This document shows positions 11,853 through 24,499 of a stretch of DNA of 64,000 nucleotides, piece after piece. The notes beneath the pieces are model-generated. The model made no database searches and was not told the DNA's origin. It worked only from the letters and a program-made list of their open reading frames with translations. Source of the DNA: Paragonimus westermani (taxonomy: Eukaryota > Platyhelminthes > Trematoda > Plagiorchiida > Troglotrematidae); assembly GCA_008508345.1 (NCBI GenBank), contig QNGE01001308.1, positions 1 through 64,000 on the forward strand, in the 5' to 3' direction. A program made the position numbers and the translations under genes. The stretch's first letter is position 1. Each line of letters begins with the position of its first letter.

Positions 11853-12966
11853 GGTGGCAAAAACATTGGAGTGGATGTCACACGCCTAGATCTCGCAACT
11901 GCGAGGATTGTCCTGTTCTGCCTAGTGGATTGCTCCGCTGCTGAGTGCAAGGTAAAATTCTTCGATAGCTCGAGTATTACCTTGCCAATCGGCAGCACAG
12001 AGCGCTAGTAAACTCTGCACTATGGCTTCCGAAACGGAAAGTCATGTACTACAAAGCACCTGCTAGCCGCCGACGAATGGGCGAATGCAGGTGGCAAAAA
12101 CATTGGAGTGGATGTCACACGCCTAGATCTCGCAACTGCGAGGATTGTCCTGTTCTGCCTAGTGGATTGCTCCGCTGCTGAGTGCAAGGTAAAATTCTTC
12201 GATAGCTCGAGTATTACCTTGCCAATCGGCAGCACAGAGCGCTAGTAAACTCTGCACTATGGCTTCCGAAACGGAAAGTCATGTACTACAAAGCACCTGC
12301 TAGCCGCCGACGAATGGGCGAATGCAGGTGGCAAAAACATTGGAGTGGATGTCACACGCCTAGATCTCGCAACTGCGAGGATTGTCCTGTTCTGCCTAGT
12401 GGATTGCTCCGCTGCTGAGTGCAAGGTAAAATTCTTCGATAGCTCGAGTATTACCTTGCCAATCGGCAGCACAGAGCGCTAGTAAACTCTGCACTATGGC
12501 TTCCGAAACGGAAAGTCATGTACTACAAAGCACCTGCTAGCCGCCGACGAATGGGCGAATGCAGGTGGCAAAAACATTGGAGTGGATGTCACACGCCTAG
12601 ATCTCGCAACTGCGAGGATTGTCCTGTTCTGCCTAGTGGATTGCTCCGCTGCTGAGTGCAAGGTAAAATTCTTCGATAGCTCGAGTATTACCTTGCCAAT
12701 CGGCAGCACAGAGCGCTAGTAAACTCTGCACTATGGCTTCCGAAACGGAAAGTCATGTACTACAAAGCACCTGCTAGCCGCCGACGAATGGGCGAATGCA
12801 GGTGGCAAAAACATTGGAGTGGATGTCACACGCCTAGATCTCGCAACTGCGAGGATTGTCCTGTTCTGCCTAGTGGATTGCTCCGCTGCTGAGTGCAAGG
12901 TAAAATTCTTCGATAGCTCGAGTATTACCTTGCCAATCGGCAGCACAGAGCGCTAGTAAACTCTGC
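11853..12966. repeat. 237-bp tandem repeat array, 4.7 copies
   Basis: Unit starts GGTGGCAAAAACATTGG. Copies are 11853-12089, 12090-12326, 12327-12563, 12564-12800 and a partial one, 12801-12966. The copies appear identical. Each unit holds a perfect 9-bp inverted repeat (GCAAGGTAA ... TTACCTTGC, 21-nt loop) that extends with mismatches, a CTCGCA-AC-TGCGAG hairpin, and TTCCG-AAA-CGGAA. Each complete unit has a 71-codon minus-strand frame (MLPIGKVILEL...), but it closes within the unit and I see no reason to think it is expressed. An N at 11852 sits exactly at the left edge, so the true copy number may be larger than assembled. Confidence 0.95.
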
Positions 12967-13656
12967 GTATTTAGCTGCTAAGCGAGTTACGGCATCGTCC
13001 TTTGAGGCTCCTTACATGGTCAGCTTTTATTCCTCATCTCTATAGACGATAATCTTATTTTGGCCCTGCCTCGCTCGTTGCCTTTGACGGATGGTGCCGA
13101 GATCCGACGTTCCTTGAACACTTATGACGTTTCAAAATTTCTGCCAAGATCCTTGAACACTTAGGACGTTTCGAAAGTTCTGCAGAAAGACTACAACAGT
13201 CTTATTCTCTGGCTTTGTTCGAGGAAGATTGATTTCACTGATGGGAGTTGCAGGGTCGTGCACGTTTGCCGCTCGATAAATACCGCCCGCTACCTTGACG
13301 ACATACGCCTACAATTGGCCCCGGTTGTGAAGGACCTCGACAAGCTGGCCTCCCATGTGCTTCTGAGCTCACTCAAAGATGCAGCTAATGTGAAATGACC
13401 AAGGGTATCTCAGTGTTATCTGGGAGGATATTTTGGTCAGTTTGATCCGCATTGTTTTTAAACACCATGTTGCGGCTCCCGCCGTTCGCACCTGGGAAAA
13501 GAACTAGGATCTGGATACTCTTGTTTGAAAAACCAGCATGTTTCTTAAAAAGTGTGACAACCTGCCACCAGGGTCGCTTTGGACCATCGAGGAAATCCTT
13601 GCGGAGCTGGGCTAACAGTTTTTAGCCTATTCACTCTTCAGTTTCCATAGCCCTGA
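12967..13656. other. No recognised gene; possible old retroelement sequence
   Basis: A short direct duplication, 'ccttgaacacttatgacgtt' / 'ccttgaacacttaggacgtt', occurs near 13110-13170. No coding similarity recognised, although it precedes a Gag remnant and may be the worn 5' part of that element. Confidence 0.4.
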
Positions 13657-13956
13657 GGTGATCTATTCTCTGCATTCTCAATCATCATATCTGCAGGTGG
13701 TTTCCCTCTGGTACGCTCTCAAGATTCGAGTTGGAGAATTACCGGCATCTCTGTCCGCTCCTTCGACTCCTCCTGTCGAGTCAGGTAATCGGCTGATCAA
13801 ACAACGTAGCGTTCACAACCACTGCTGTATTGCTTGGATGTACCACATTCCTCGTTCTAGAGTTGACACGCGCTGTTTTGACGGGATGTTCACCTCAAAA
13901 CTCGGACCAACCGATATTGGGGTCCTTGGGGGGACATTGTAGCCTCGCAACACTGT

Positions 13957-14187
13957 TTGAACGAACCATTTTCATGTCATTCTTTAGATTCTCAACCCAG
14001 GCGGCACATACGGCGGTTAGAAACTGACTGTTCCTACCACGCAAGTTTCGGAAGCCGTGCCAAACTATGCACCGAATCCTGCACCTACGCCTCATCAAGC
14101 AATGCACATTCAGCACCTGGCCCATTTCGGTATTTACGGCTCAACAATTTTGACAGCCATCTCTCGGACATCGTTCCAACTGTTTAG
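13957..14187 (+). pseudogene. CsRn1-like Gag C-terminus remnant (CHCC motif)
   Basis: A 76-codon frame with CSYHASFGSRAKLCTESC, the same C-x2-H-x9-C-x3-C spacing and the same H-x2-FG core as the Gag of the intact Gypsy element at 33211-33264. It is preceded by a basic stretch (RRHIRRLE), as in that protein. The Gag would coat the RNA genome in particles. No protease or RT motif follows before the 3' region at about 15000, so most of pol is missing or decayed. It belongs with the LTR at 15533-15828. Confidence 0.55.
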
Positions 14188-14989
14188 CTGTTACAACCGT
14201 AAGCAACACTGTACGCGCTCGAACCACTAACGCTTGCCACAGCACCATTCCCTGATACGTTTTCCCCCCACGAGTTCAGGCATCTCAACTTTCATTTATC
14301 GGTTTCCGACATGGAACTTGCGGTAAACGTATCAGCGTGCTCCTAATTTTATTTTCGTCACAACATTTTCAACATTCAGAACCGACCCAGAGACAATCTT
14401 TGTCGCTCATTCATACGAATGAAGTTTCAGCCACACACACTTCCGCCGGTATTGGACCATGCGACGTCGTGAACACAGTCTGACGGCGGTGCTGCAAGAG
14501 GACCACTATTAGCATTAATGTCCTTGCCGTGCGGTCACTCCCGTTTGTTCACTGGCGCAAAGTCACCTTACATCTTCACCGCCCATTGTTTTCGCAACAC
14601 CATATCAGAAGATTTGCTCGGCCAAGTGAAATTGTTTACGCAAGTTTACAAGGAATTATCCATCTTATTTGGCCAAACCATGGACACCTCTAAGCATAAT
14701 CCTCTTAATAGAGAACTGTACAAGCCCGTACATTTCGCAGGGTGTGTTAACACTCCTAGTTTTTGGAAATGACGCTTGCCAACATAACATGCGAACACTC
14801 GTACCCATCGTTTTGGTCCACCTGCTCTTCTTAGCTATGATATGTCTGGACTTAATGATATTATTGTTGGTACAAAAACCGATAAACTGTTTTGATTTTT
14901 ACGCTCTTGACGTCATCTGATGCGCCATAAGGCCCACAAACAGATTGGCGTTTATCTGGACCAGGTTTGTTCACCTATCAACCCTTTCT

Positions 14990-15828
14990 TTTTTGAATCT
15001 GTAAACTTGAGAGAGGACGACAAAAAAGAAGACGAAACCAAGGACGGTGATACACAAAGTTGCATCGTCTATAAAACGTTGGTTGTGGAATTAATCAGTC
15101 CGCCAGAATCGTTAACATGGTGTGTTATCTTTTTACGCCTGTCCTGCGGGTACTTCACCGTGTTTTCTCTCTCCTCGAGGCTGTCTGAACACATTGCGTG
15201 GAGATACACCTCTCAGCCTTCTATTGTACAACTCTGAACGAACTTACCACTCTTTTCTCTCAAGGGTTCTATAGGTTGGGCAGCACGCTGCGATAGACAA
15301 TAAACTCGCCGAGTACTACATAACATAATTAAACGAATCATACCAGAGCAGCAACTGTTTTCGACCGAGCCCAGCCCACTCCCGGACTTTGACATTCCCT
15401 ATCACGTGCAATCATCATTTGTGTGTATCGTCCTGTAACTGTGATCGATCAAAAAGACATGACGTGAAGTTTTTCCATTCTCTGCGATAACCAAGGCCTG
15501 TGCAATACTTACTAGCCTTCCGGGGGGAGCTATGTAACTACTATAATAAATAATGTTCTGATAGTCGCATTTATCTGTAACTTTCTGATGATTTTCGTTT
15601 TTCACCTACTTTTGTTTTAGTCAACCTATTCGTTTTGCAACATCCCTCTCGGGGCTAGAATGACAACCTGTTCTGTGCCTCGCTAGCTTGACATGTTCCT
15701 CTGTACGCTCCATTTTCTAGGGCCGATAATAATACACGGAGGTCAACGCACTGAGCCTTGGATTTCATTGTCGACCGGTTTTCGACTGAGTTCCTACTGG
15801 GGAGTGTTCTGCTTGGTTAGATCCAACA
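14990..15828 (+). mobile_element. 3' end and LTR of an old CsRn1-like Gypsy element
   Basis: 15000-15828 is homologous to the 3' untranslated part plus LTR of the young element (35430-36254). Shared landmarks include ACAAAAAAGAAGA, a 'gcgggtacttcacc' block, the 'ctctcaaggg..ctataggttgggcagc' block, and 'gactttgacattccctatcacg'. A G-rich polypurine tract (CGGGGGGAGCTA) sits immediately before the LTR. Divergence is clearly higher than between the two LTRs of the young copy. No matching 5' LTR was found upstream, so it is truncated or its 5' end has decayed. Confidence 0.75.
15533..15828 (+). repeat. LTR of the old CsRn1-like element (296 bp)
   Basis: Starts TGTAACTACTATAATAA and ends GATCCAACA, keeping TG...CA ends. 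Aligns along its length with the LTRs at 32013-32280 and 35956-36254, including the 31-bp stretch that the 5' LTR of the young element lacks. Confidence 0.75.
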
Positions 15829-16382
15829 GGTTTTTTCGATCTCAAGTTTCCCACTATCAGGGGTTTTCTGTCAGTAATTTAGGGATTGCGTCAGTTAGTT
15901 CTTTTGTTAAACGTATGTGAACTAAGAACCGTCTTCACTGTGGTGACAGTTATATATGAAACCCGTGCTTAGAGGCATAGGAAGGGTTTTTCAGATGAAA
16001 TGCCTATGGATTGCACGACTAAGCAGGCTCTGTATCATCCTGCATTGCGTGCCGGTGATCCTGATTGGCAGACAACTAACCCGCTTTGCATATATGTGGG
16101 GCAGTTGCCAGTTATCATTCTTCCGAAGGAGTGCTGATCCAAATTGTTCCTTTGGGTAGACTACAGAAGGGATATGCTGAACGTGAGGCCGCTTGTTTTG
16201 AAAACATGTCTCGTCCCACCTCACTGTGGAGATCAGCTCTGAGCAAGAGATCTCAACACACAGTGCGTGAAACATTTAGTTGTCATGGATGGAGTTTGAA
16301 AGTTTCGCCACAGCACAGTAAAATGCAAGTTCGACATAACCCGCCTTGCAGAATACCATTCAGTAACCACTGAACATTTCGG
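15829..16382. other. No recognised gene
   Basis: Short frames on both strands only; nothing recognised. Confidence 0.4.
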
Positions 16383-16640
16383 TAAAAATTGATAATAATG
16401 GTATATTTCCCGACGCATTTGTAAGAAACACACTCAGGAGAGCGTGATCAACGCAGTGATTTTTAGCATATACATAATTGAACACCAAATTTGATAATTG
16501 TACAACGAGTCAGCTAAGTGAGTGGAGCGACAAAACAGACAAAAACAGACATTATATGGAAGGAAATTCAAGTCTAGGCAGAAAACTTTGAGCTTCCATA
16601 TGCTGCCGCCCGAAAACCTTGCAGCCTTAGCTTTTTTGTT
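16383..16640 (-). repeat. LINE 3' tail, minus-strand copy
   Basis: The reverse complement matches 29180-29400. Shared blocks are 'agctcaaag.tttctgcct', 'atataatgtctgtttt', 'caaatttggtgttcaa', and the terminal GTTGATCACGCTCTCCTG followed by GAAATATACCATTATTA. It is a 3' LINE end with its ATT tail at the left. Confidence 0.7.
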
Positions 16641-19610
16641 GTATGGGAGGGCTCTCAACTTCGCTGACTACAGCTGGGAGTTTTTCTGTACCGCTGGGCT
16701 GCGTTGACGGATATTACGTTTTCCACACTTCAGAACGGTGCGGAAGTCTTGGACTTTTCTGTGTGAAGAATAAACGCAAAAATACTTCAAGATGTCAGCG
16801 CACAGTCCACAAATGATAAAGGCATAGAACGATAGGACGAATTCCGTAGGCTGCTAGTGGTAATTACCTTATCGGCTTTGTACAGGAATGCTTTGAAAGC
16901 ACGATATTCTGAAGATCATATCGGGGATGTTATAACTAAGAAACACCCCAGTGCTGGAAAGTGGGCGTTCAGGGATTTTTACAAATGCCTCTTTTACGGC
17001 CTTTTGGAATCAGTGACAGATAATTTTCAAAACAGTGGTGCTTCCGTGACTACTCTACCTTTCAGGCGGGTTTCGTTCATGAAAGCTTGATCAGGCAAGA
17101 GATTATCCATCGTGGATAATAAGATGTAGGTAGTGAGACATGCCACGTTCACTTCTCCTAACAGGTCATCATTGTCGGAAATTTTGAAAATAGCACCTTG
17201 CAGTCCTCACAGGATATTGGTGCACCACTAAGTTTTGATAAATCACAACCACTCATGGTAGGGAGTTGGGGCGAACTTGTCCATTAAAGAAGCTGCCGAA
17301 AGATTGGACCGGTTGTCCAGCGGTTTTCATAAGCGTGGACAAAATTTGTGACGCTCACATGGTGCGTATCACCATTTCGAGGCTAACTTTTCTGCCAGAA
17401 GTCATCTCAGCCACCTGGAGAGGTGGATTTCCTGTAGCGGTCTGCTTCAGGATATTCTTGCCCAGAGACATCAAAGCCTCTTGTGCCCAAAAAGCTACCG
17501 ATAATTGCCAGCGACATAGGGTAAAAGTCAGGCCCCGGCAACAGCGAAAATGTGGAGGCCATTATCATGAGCCAACGGTCTAATTGCGGTTATCTCGTTC
17601 AAAGGCTCAGAGAAGCACGGTAGTTTTTTGGGGAACCACTGAAAAATTTCGGCCACGGCAAACTTTACGAGAAAAGTGGTGACAAAGTAGCGACTCTGGA
17701 ACTGGGGCATTCGACCGCCAAGCGGAACATCAACATACTGTTGATAAACCCTCTCATGTTTCAGTCTCATCTGTGCTCCTCCCACAGCTTCTTTCTTTAT
17801 CGACATAGTGAACTGGTATGTGCCTGTTTTTACAACGCACAATCTAATTCTTTGCGTTTGCGCGTCTTCCCTTTTAGGTGCCAACTGTTACCGATTGTTT
17901 TTAAGCTGTACATTTTTGTTGTTCGTCAATTTGTTATGTAGAGACCTAACTTGGTTTGAGCTGGATGTCGACGTCCTTCTTTGTTCTCCACGAATCAAAA
18001 CGCCTTAAGCTGCTGCGTTTGGCCGCGGTCAACCTTGGACCCTATCAATTTCTATGATTAGTGCATGTGCACTTGTGAGCCAATTGTCTACGTGACTGAA
18101 TACGAAGAAACAGGGCTGGAGGAAGAGCCTGAAAAATGCAAACTTATCACATAAAACAGTGGAGTTGTTCAAGTGGTGAATGGGCTTCTCCCGCTTTCTT
18201 GTACAGTGGCAGGCACCGCATGACTGCTCTGGCATAAATTACCGCAAATGTAAGGCGCTCATTCCGCTTCTATTGGTCAATCATGAACAGCCCCTACTTT
18301 CTGAACTACCAGAGGGTGACATAATTTTGGACCTGCGAAGTTATGAGTGATATTAATTTGAAGGGAAAATTAGTTAGAAAAGACTGTGGTCCACTTTTGT
18401 TGAAGTGGTTCAAACAAGAGTCCCCCGATTTTCTGAAGATGACTCCAGTGGACTTATAAGGTTCTGGGGCTTGGGAGTAAAGTAGTTTCAAGGAGCGTTT
18501 ACGAGCAAAAGTTTTGGAGGTAACGTAGAAGAGTGAAGGCCAATGTCACCGCTGCGCTCTATTTCCCTAGACCCACTCAGCTACACGGGTGGGTGATCAT
18601 TTAAAAAAGCCGTGGTAACGACTTTCATTGCAGACAACGGCGACTGAACTGGCCATACGATTAACATTGTCTCCTAGCTAAAACTAAAGACTGGAATCTC
18701 TAACTGGATCGGGAGTCCCTGGTCAGCCTTAACATTTGATATACTTTTAGCAGGCCTAGAGTGCTTTACCGCGGTCATTCAAAAATCAGTCAAACAGCAA
18801 TCGCTTTCATTCGGTGTGGGACGACATCACGTCTCCTATTTTAACCAAAACGAAATGCCGTGCTTGGCTTCTTGTGGCACGCCTGGGTAGCTTTTCTCCA
18901 AGGTCTACTAGCGAGGTCCAAATTTGTTGAGCCTGGTAGGGTCTTATTACTGCTCTAAGTTGTTAACATGAGAAGGGTATGGTTGGAGTCTGTCTCTGAA
19001 AAACTGCGCCCGCTTTGCAGTGCCATGTCCTTCATATTTGTGTGGTGTTCCTTAAGTTGAACCATAGGTATCAACTGGGCTCTTCGATTGACGGCTTGCG
19101 CATGAAATCGGGCGCTGTGCATTCGGTCAATTAGCTCAACTCTATGTGTCAAACGGAGCCCTCTAAGCTACGGCCGGAGCTACTTCTTCCGCTACTGTGT
19201 GTTGCGCAGCGATATTCTCAGTTGCACTTGAAATTATCTTGTTTTCGCTCACTAAGGGTGGTGAATAGCCAACGTATGCAAAGGGGGCGGGACTGCGGCC
19301 TACAGTGAAGATGGCGCAGATAAACGCCAGCTTGAGTGGAGAGTACTGGTCATTCCTCAAGCCACCTGAATTGATAGAACTGTGGACACCCTTGCCACTG
19401 CAACTGGGTCTGGGCGATCACGCGAAAACCAAATCGCCCACAAGCAGTTGATATCACCGAACCGCTAACAACTTCAGATCTCTTGCATATCATTATGGCG
19501 GGGCTGGTGAACAAATATCACTAGTGCTAACGCTGGCTTACGAAAGTGTTCTAGAGTTATGAACAGGGATACTTAGTGTGCACAAAGTATGAAACTTGAC
19601 AGTAACTAAA
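16641..19610. other. No recognised gene
   Basis: Open frames up to 118 codons on both strands (for example 17266-17583 plus and 17528-17884 minus), none with a recognisable domain. A small hairpin TTATCCA-TCG-TGGATAA lies near 17105. Probably decayed repeats. Confidence 0.45.
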
Positions 19611-19633
19611 AAGATCAGGTATCAAAACGAACG

Positions 19634-19912
19634 ATGAGTTACAAACGTATGAAAGACTTCGTGTTTAGCCTGGCCCTATATTACTTCACCGAACAGCGTA
19701 AGCCGGCTTCTTCGACCGTTAGCCATCTGCTGGAGACCGGGCATGTGATCGATCCGATGATCTTTTTCAGTGTTCTGATGGTTTGTCACCAACCCCTCAC
19801 CCCTACTACACTCGAGGCGCTGCTCGTCCTGCGTAGCAAGCTACTTCTCTGTTTGCGAAACCTGGTGAACTTGGACCTCCGTCTGACATGGTTCTCACCA
19901 CTGACTGACTAG
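19634..19912 (+). pseudogene. Penelope-like element C-terminal scrap
   Basis: A 92-codon frame with KPASSTVSHLLETGHVID at residues about 23-40, followed by an EALLVLRSKLLLCL stretch. This resembles the 3' end of the GIY-YIG endonuclease domain of Penelope-like elements (S-x2-x-HL-x-TGH-x-ID, then L..EA..I). No upstream GIY-YIG start or RT blocks are recognisable in the preceding 2 kb. Only a short fragment is present and the assignment is by motif memory. Confidence 0.5.
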
Positions 19913-19919
19913 TGTATAC

Positions 19920-22879
19920 ACTGACCCGATGTTTAAACTTAGTCCGCTTGAATGTTTTTGATGAGCACCGCTGCTATCTATAGAAAGTGACGTGAACAAA
20001 TGAAATGGTATTACCATGTTGCAAAACTTGTCTTCTGATTTCTTTAGTCAATTTCTAAAGCAGGGAAGGCTGTTTTGTGGAACATCAACAAGATTAGTGT
20101 GTTAGACGTCCACGAGTATGGTTGTGTGGATTATGACACTCAGGGCATCCCTGAAAAAGTAAAACTATCCTCACAGTAGTGGGGCACAAATGTCAGTCAA
20201 AGTTCGGGTTACTGGCACCAGAAGATGATGAGTGATGATGGTGTGTTAAAAGCGCCTTATCATGCACCTGTCGATGGTAAAGTCCACGAAGTTGCCTCAA
20301 AACCACGCAAGTAGAGCGTGTAAGTCGCTTTGTGGTGAAGCAATGCCATCGAACGTCTTGATGTTGTGTCGGGGTTCGGTAGTGTCTGTGGATGGCAACA
20401 GGATAAGCGAAGGTTGAGGGATTCTGCAGTTAATACAGGCGAATATAACAGACGTTCCGGAATCCAGCCTTGGGGAGCCTAACTAATACTTCATCGTGCT
20501 ACAGGGATTTTGAAGTTGACATGAACGCGGCATCAACGGTTGGAGAAGCATTAGTCCAGACACTGACGAAAAATGCAGTGGGCGGCAATTTTGTGAGGTT
20601 TACTGGGCAGCACGACGTGATTTAATCGATTGGAAGGTGTTGCAAAATCAAGGAACGCAACGCTCTTTGTAGTGCTACGACAGACTGACCATGTCCAGTG
20701 GAAAACATGGGGTCTGTTTCCTCCGTGCGCTCCGCATAAACTTCAAGCTTGGCACCAGAATATTTTCGTCGGCTAACTGGAGCACCAGACTGATGCGCTT
20801 CATACACCACGAATGCGCCGATGGAAACAGCGACTAGTGTGCGACCTGCGAGAGAGCCACAGTAACCACCACTTAATGTGATTTTTAATTATCGGCTTTC
20901 CAACTCGTGAAAACTGACTGGCTGTTGACCCAGTAAAAGACATGCTCAGGGGGTTAGCAGGCTACTCGGCAATTTTGATTAAAGAAAGCGGGGAATTCCA
21001 CCGTGAAGAGAGGAACTAACCGTGGGGTCAGGCAGTTCGGCCAGTGCAAATATTGGTGACTTGCTTACTTAGCAGAAACAGCCTGAAGAGACGATAGCTG
21101 GAAAGGTGTTCAACGCCCTAACCTGCTATGTGTAAACGTCACCGTTGTGGTGAGCGTGCGAATCAACAGATTCAGCATCGGTGCCGGCAATTTCTGACAG
21201 ATCCACCAACTGGGGCATATACTTTTCTTTTACTAGTGAAAGTTGTGAAACGTAACGAGCTCTCAGCTTTGAAGGCAGAGCAACTTACGGTTTGTTGCTG
21301 ACAGAGGAAAGCGAGTTTTCTGAATAAGAACCGTACACTGCCCTCGATTGTGAGCCTAGAACTGCTGATCGTATGCAGTTGGGATACCCCAGTGGTCAGC
21401 TCAACGTTTCTCACACCACAGATCAATTAGACTATACACCAGAGAGGTTGACAGGGTGCCTTCCGGGACTTAGTCATAGGCATGGGTCCGCTTATCTCAA
21501 CAATTACGTCGGAGGCATCGGGAAGGTTTGCGCGCAGATCACCAGCAAAACGAGACGCATCTGGATTTCCCCATGTTGAAAACAAAAACAAGATATCTGA
21601 GGTTCTGTGTTAGTTTGCGCAAATGGACCAAAAAATCATTGCTGAAGTTGAAGTCGAACACGTTGGCGAAGCAGCTACCTTACACTTGGTGGGCTGCTGC
21701 TAAGTTGTCATCGGTCATATTGTCCCCATTCGTGTGAACATAACTATGCCGACGTAAAACTTGGCGCAGTGCCGTCCGTAATCACATCTGTGTTCGGTTG
21801 GGGCCAAATAAACCGTTGAGTCAACGAATTTCGCAGCGATCAAACCCTCAAAACTGGTAAGCTAGTAGACTTAGGACAATTTGTAAATTCTCATAACGAG
21901 GATATCAGATAGTGATGACGGAGTAATTCTTTTTAGCGCGGTACTGATCATTTCATCTTGAGGACGGTCAGGAGGCAAAGGACGATGGAGTACAACAACT
22001 AGGCAACTGTTTTAATAAATCAGTTCCATGAAGCACCGATGGACTCCTGTGTTGTAAATAAAACAGGATCAAAAAGCTCGGTAGTAGTCAATGGAATGTG
22101 AAAGTAAAATGTTCTACCACTACCCATGCTGGAAATTTAGTCGGCAAGAAGTAAAAGCACACTCCGTATATCTCGCTCGGAATTCTGAATAAGGTGCACA
22201 GAGCCAAGTTGTATTCAATCGCTATAGCAAAGAATATGGAAAATAGCCGAGCCGTTTCAGCATGCTCATTTCCCCAGAAAACGGAAATTCCAAGAGCGAC
22301 CCTGCCAGAAAAGTTATTATTCTCAGGGGGAAAACTGTTTTTCCTGACCGTACCGACACATGTGAAGTCTTGAAGGCAGAGTTGGTTGCTTCGTATGGTT
22401 CAGGAAACACTAGTGGTGGTTAACACTCCGTTGAAAAAAAGGCAAAGCTTTGGGTAACGTTCTGTTTGATGTTAAAACTATTCGCCCACAGTTAGCTACC
22501 GTCGAAACCGTGATCCATCCTAGACATGTTGGTGTCCCACAAGTGGCTATCAAGTAAGAAGTTGAAGATATACCTATTCTTTTACCTAACATGTTCACCC
22601 TATTACTCTGATTCAGCAGCTTCCCTCCCCAGCATAGAAGTCCACCATCATGTCTTTCTAAAAACGTGGCCCCATGCAGGACGTCAGCCACTGTTGTCTA
22701 ATAAACCGCACATCAATCTGCACAAGAACCTTTGAAAGGGTGGTGAAAGTGCATGTTGTCAAGTTCTTAAGATTACAGAACCTTATGAAACTTCCACAGC
22801 ACGGTTTCTATAATAAGCGCTCTTGTGTGACATATCAGCTGCAGTTCTTGAACCATATATCGATGTCCGCCGACGCATG
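19920..22879. other. No clearly recognised gene; possibly the worn 5' part of the following LINE
   Basis: Only short frames. The last 500 bp lead into RT-like sequence at 22900 and may be the decayed N-terminal portion of the same LINE. No RNA gene or tandem repeat seen. Confidence 0.4.
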
Positions 22880-24120
22880 AAATACGGTAATTATCGCAAT
22901 CTCGTGCATGCGGAGGGCTTTCGGTCGTGTGTCTCATAAAGCCTCTTGATCAAACTGGCATCTTTTGGCACACAAGATCCCTTGTATGGTTGAATTTTGT
23001 CACACGCTGGAGGCCGCACCCAAACAGTCAAAACGAGAGAGCACTGCTCGATAACAAAACCAGCAATTAGCGGGATGGTTCAAGAAAGCGTCCTGGGATA
23101 GTTGCCTTTCCCCAGGTAAGTTGATAATGTGTGCAGTTTTATTAAACTCGCCAAGTCCTTTCTGTTTGCTGACAATACCAGAGTCGTTTGCACATTCCGC
23201 CATCCCAGCAACCTCGCCATCTGTCTACAAAATATATGACAGGACCTGGTGTCGTTGCAGTTATAGTCTAATACACAGCTGACGACGTTCAATTGCCCAA
23301 TGGTTCTATTCCATCAGACGGTTTCTATGTTATACAGTCATTTTCGTTAGAGACCTAGAAATACGGCATTCTAACTCCTTCAATTTCTCCGAAAAATTGT
23401 CTACGGGTAGCAAAAATTGAAGGAAAAATAGGCTGTATAAAAGGACGAACGGTGTACTGGCTGCGGGGCTGACGCCTTACAAAATGCGTGCCTGACCTCA
23501 AGTTGAATATTGCACATTCACTTACTGCCATCTGCGCAAGTCTGATAGGCTGGCGTCAGAAAAACTTCAGTGGCCACTTACCAGAAGCTTATTAGGGTGT
23601 TCTTTATTCACCCATATTGAACGCCGTCAAAAACATGGCAATTTTCCACCTTGGGTAGGAGGACTAAAGTTGAACCTTACACTTCTGCACACACTTATAC
23701 ATTCTGAAGCCATCATCACAACATTTACCGTTAACTTGCAATGCAACCCCCATATGGTTTAAGAAATAAGAGCCCCACTTTACTAACCCCGCGATCCCCA
23801 AAGAAGTTATGCACAAACTTCTTTACTGTAAAATATTCCTATATTTGCAATAAACTTTCGAATGAGATCAGAACCAGTAACAACACCCAGACTTTGAAGA
23901 AAAGTTTGGACAGCTATCTTACGCTGTCGAACACAATGCCCATCTTCAAACTTTGTTTATTCTCAGATGACATTATTTGGTGTTCTCCGGCAAACAGCCG
24001 CCAGCTACGTATAACGTAAATGCCCGTCCCCGCTATCGGGCTTCCCTCAGAAGTAGCCTGCTCGAAACCGGTCGTTGAATCCCACCATTTATTCATACCC
24101 CATCAAGTATTCGATCTATT
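22880..24120 (+). pseudogene. CR1-like LINE reverse transcriptase, degenerate
   Basis: Translated pieces in different frames follow the RT order. They are AFGRVSHKAS (~22920), a SPGK...LLNS block (~23110), FLFADNTRVVCTFRHPSNLAICLQN (~23160-23235; FADN where the catalytic FADD is expected), then LTPYKMRA-stop-PQVEYCTFTYCHLRKSDRLASEKLQWPLTRSLLG (~23475-23600), a thumb-type motif. The 92-codon frame 23741-24019 (FFTVKYSYICNKLSNEIRTSNNTQTLKKSLDSYLTLS) corresponds to the C-terminal block 'FFxVRxxxxWNxLPxExxxxxSxxxFKRxLD'. Stops and frameshifts show it is inactive. The end is homologous to 28000-28210. Confidence 0.7.
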
Positions 24121-24499
24121 ACGTGCTCATCAAACCGTTGTAAAATCGACATCGTTTTATTAAGGTGTTTCTCCATGTACACACATTTCCGAAATTGTTG
24201 AAAAATATGAATTTGGCACCTATTGAAAAACCCAGCAGAGTTACCTTATGTGAGCTATACTCAGAGTACGCACATTTCATTGGGCTTTCTGAATTGTTCG
24301 CTAAATATTCCGGTTGCCTGAGTGGACCCTGAGTAGATTGTAGAATACCATAACGACTAGTTGACAGTACTGCATGTTTTATTGACCAGCGCAAAAGTAA
24401 CAGCACATGAAGACCCCGTCAAAAAGTGTTGCGCACACATTATTTGTCTTAGGAAATGTGATCACTTCACATTTTCCCATTTGGCATGTCGGATTGCGT

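Noticed and set aside
12259..12300. Possible hammerhead in the array unit (CCGAAACGGAAAGTC resembles GAAA plus a short stem III and GTC)
   Set aside because: No CTGANGA segment lies upstream and the bases after GTC have no stem I partner; the sequence is simply a TTCCG-AAA-CGGAA hairpin.
12020..12946. Four identical 71-codon minus-strand frames in the tandem array
   Set aside because: They follow from the 237-bp unit being identical in each copy. No domain is recognised and no codon-use evidence suggests a protein.
11853..12966. CRISPR-like array
   Set aside because: The repeat unit is 237 bp with no variable spacers, in an animal genome.
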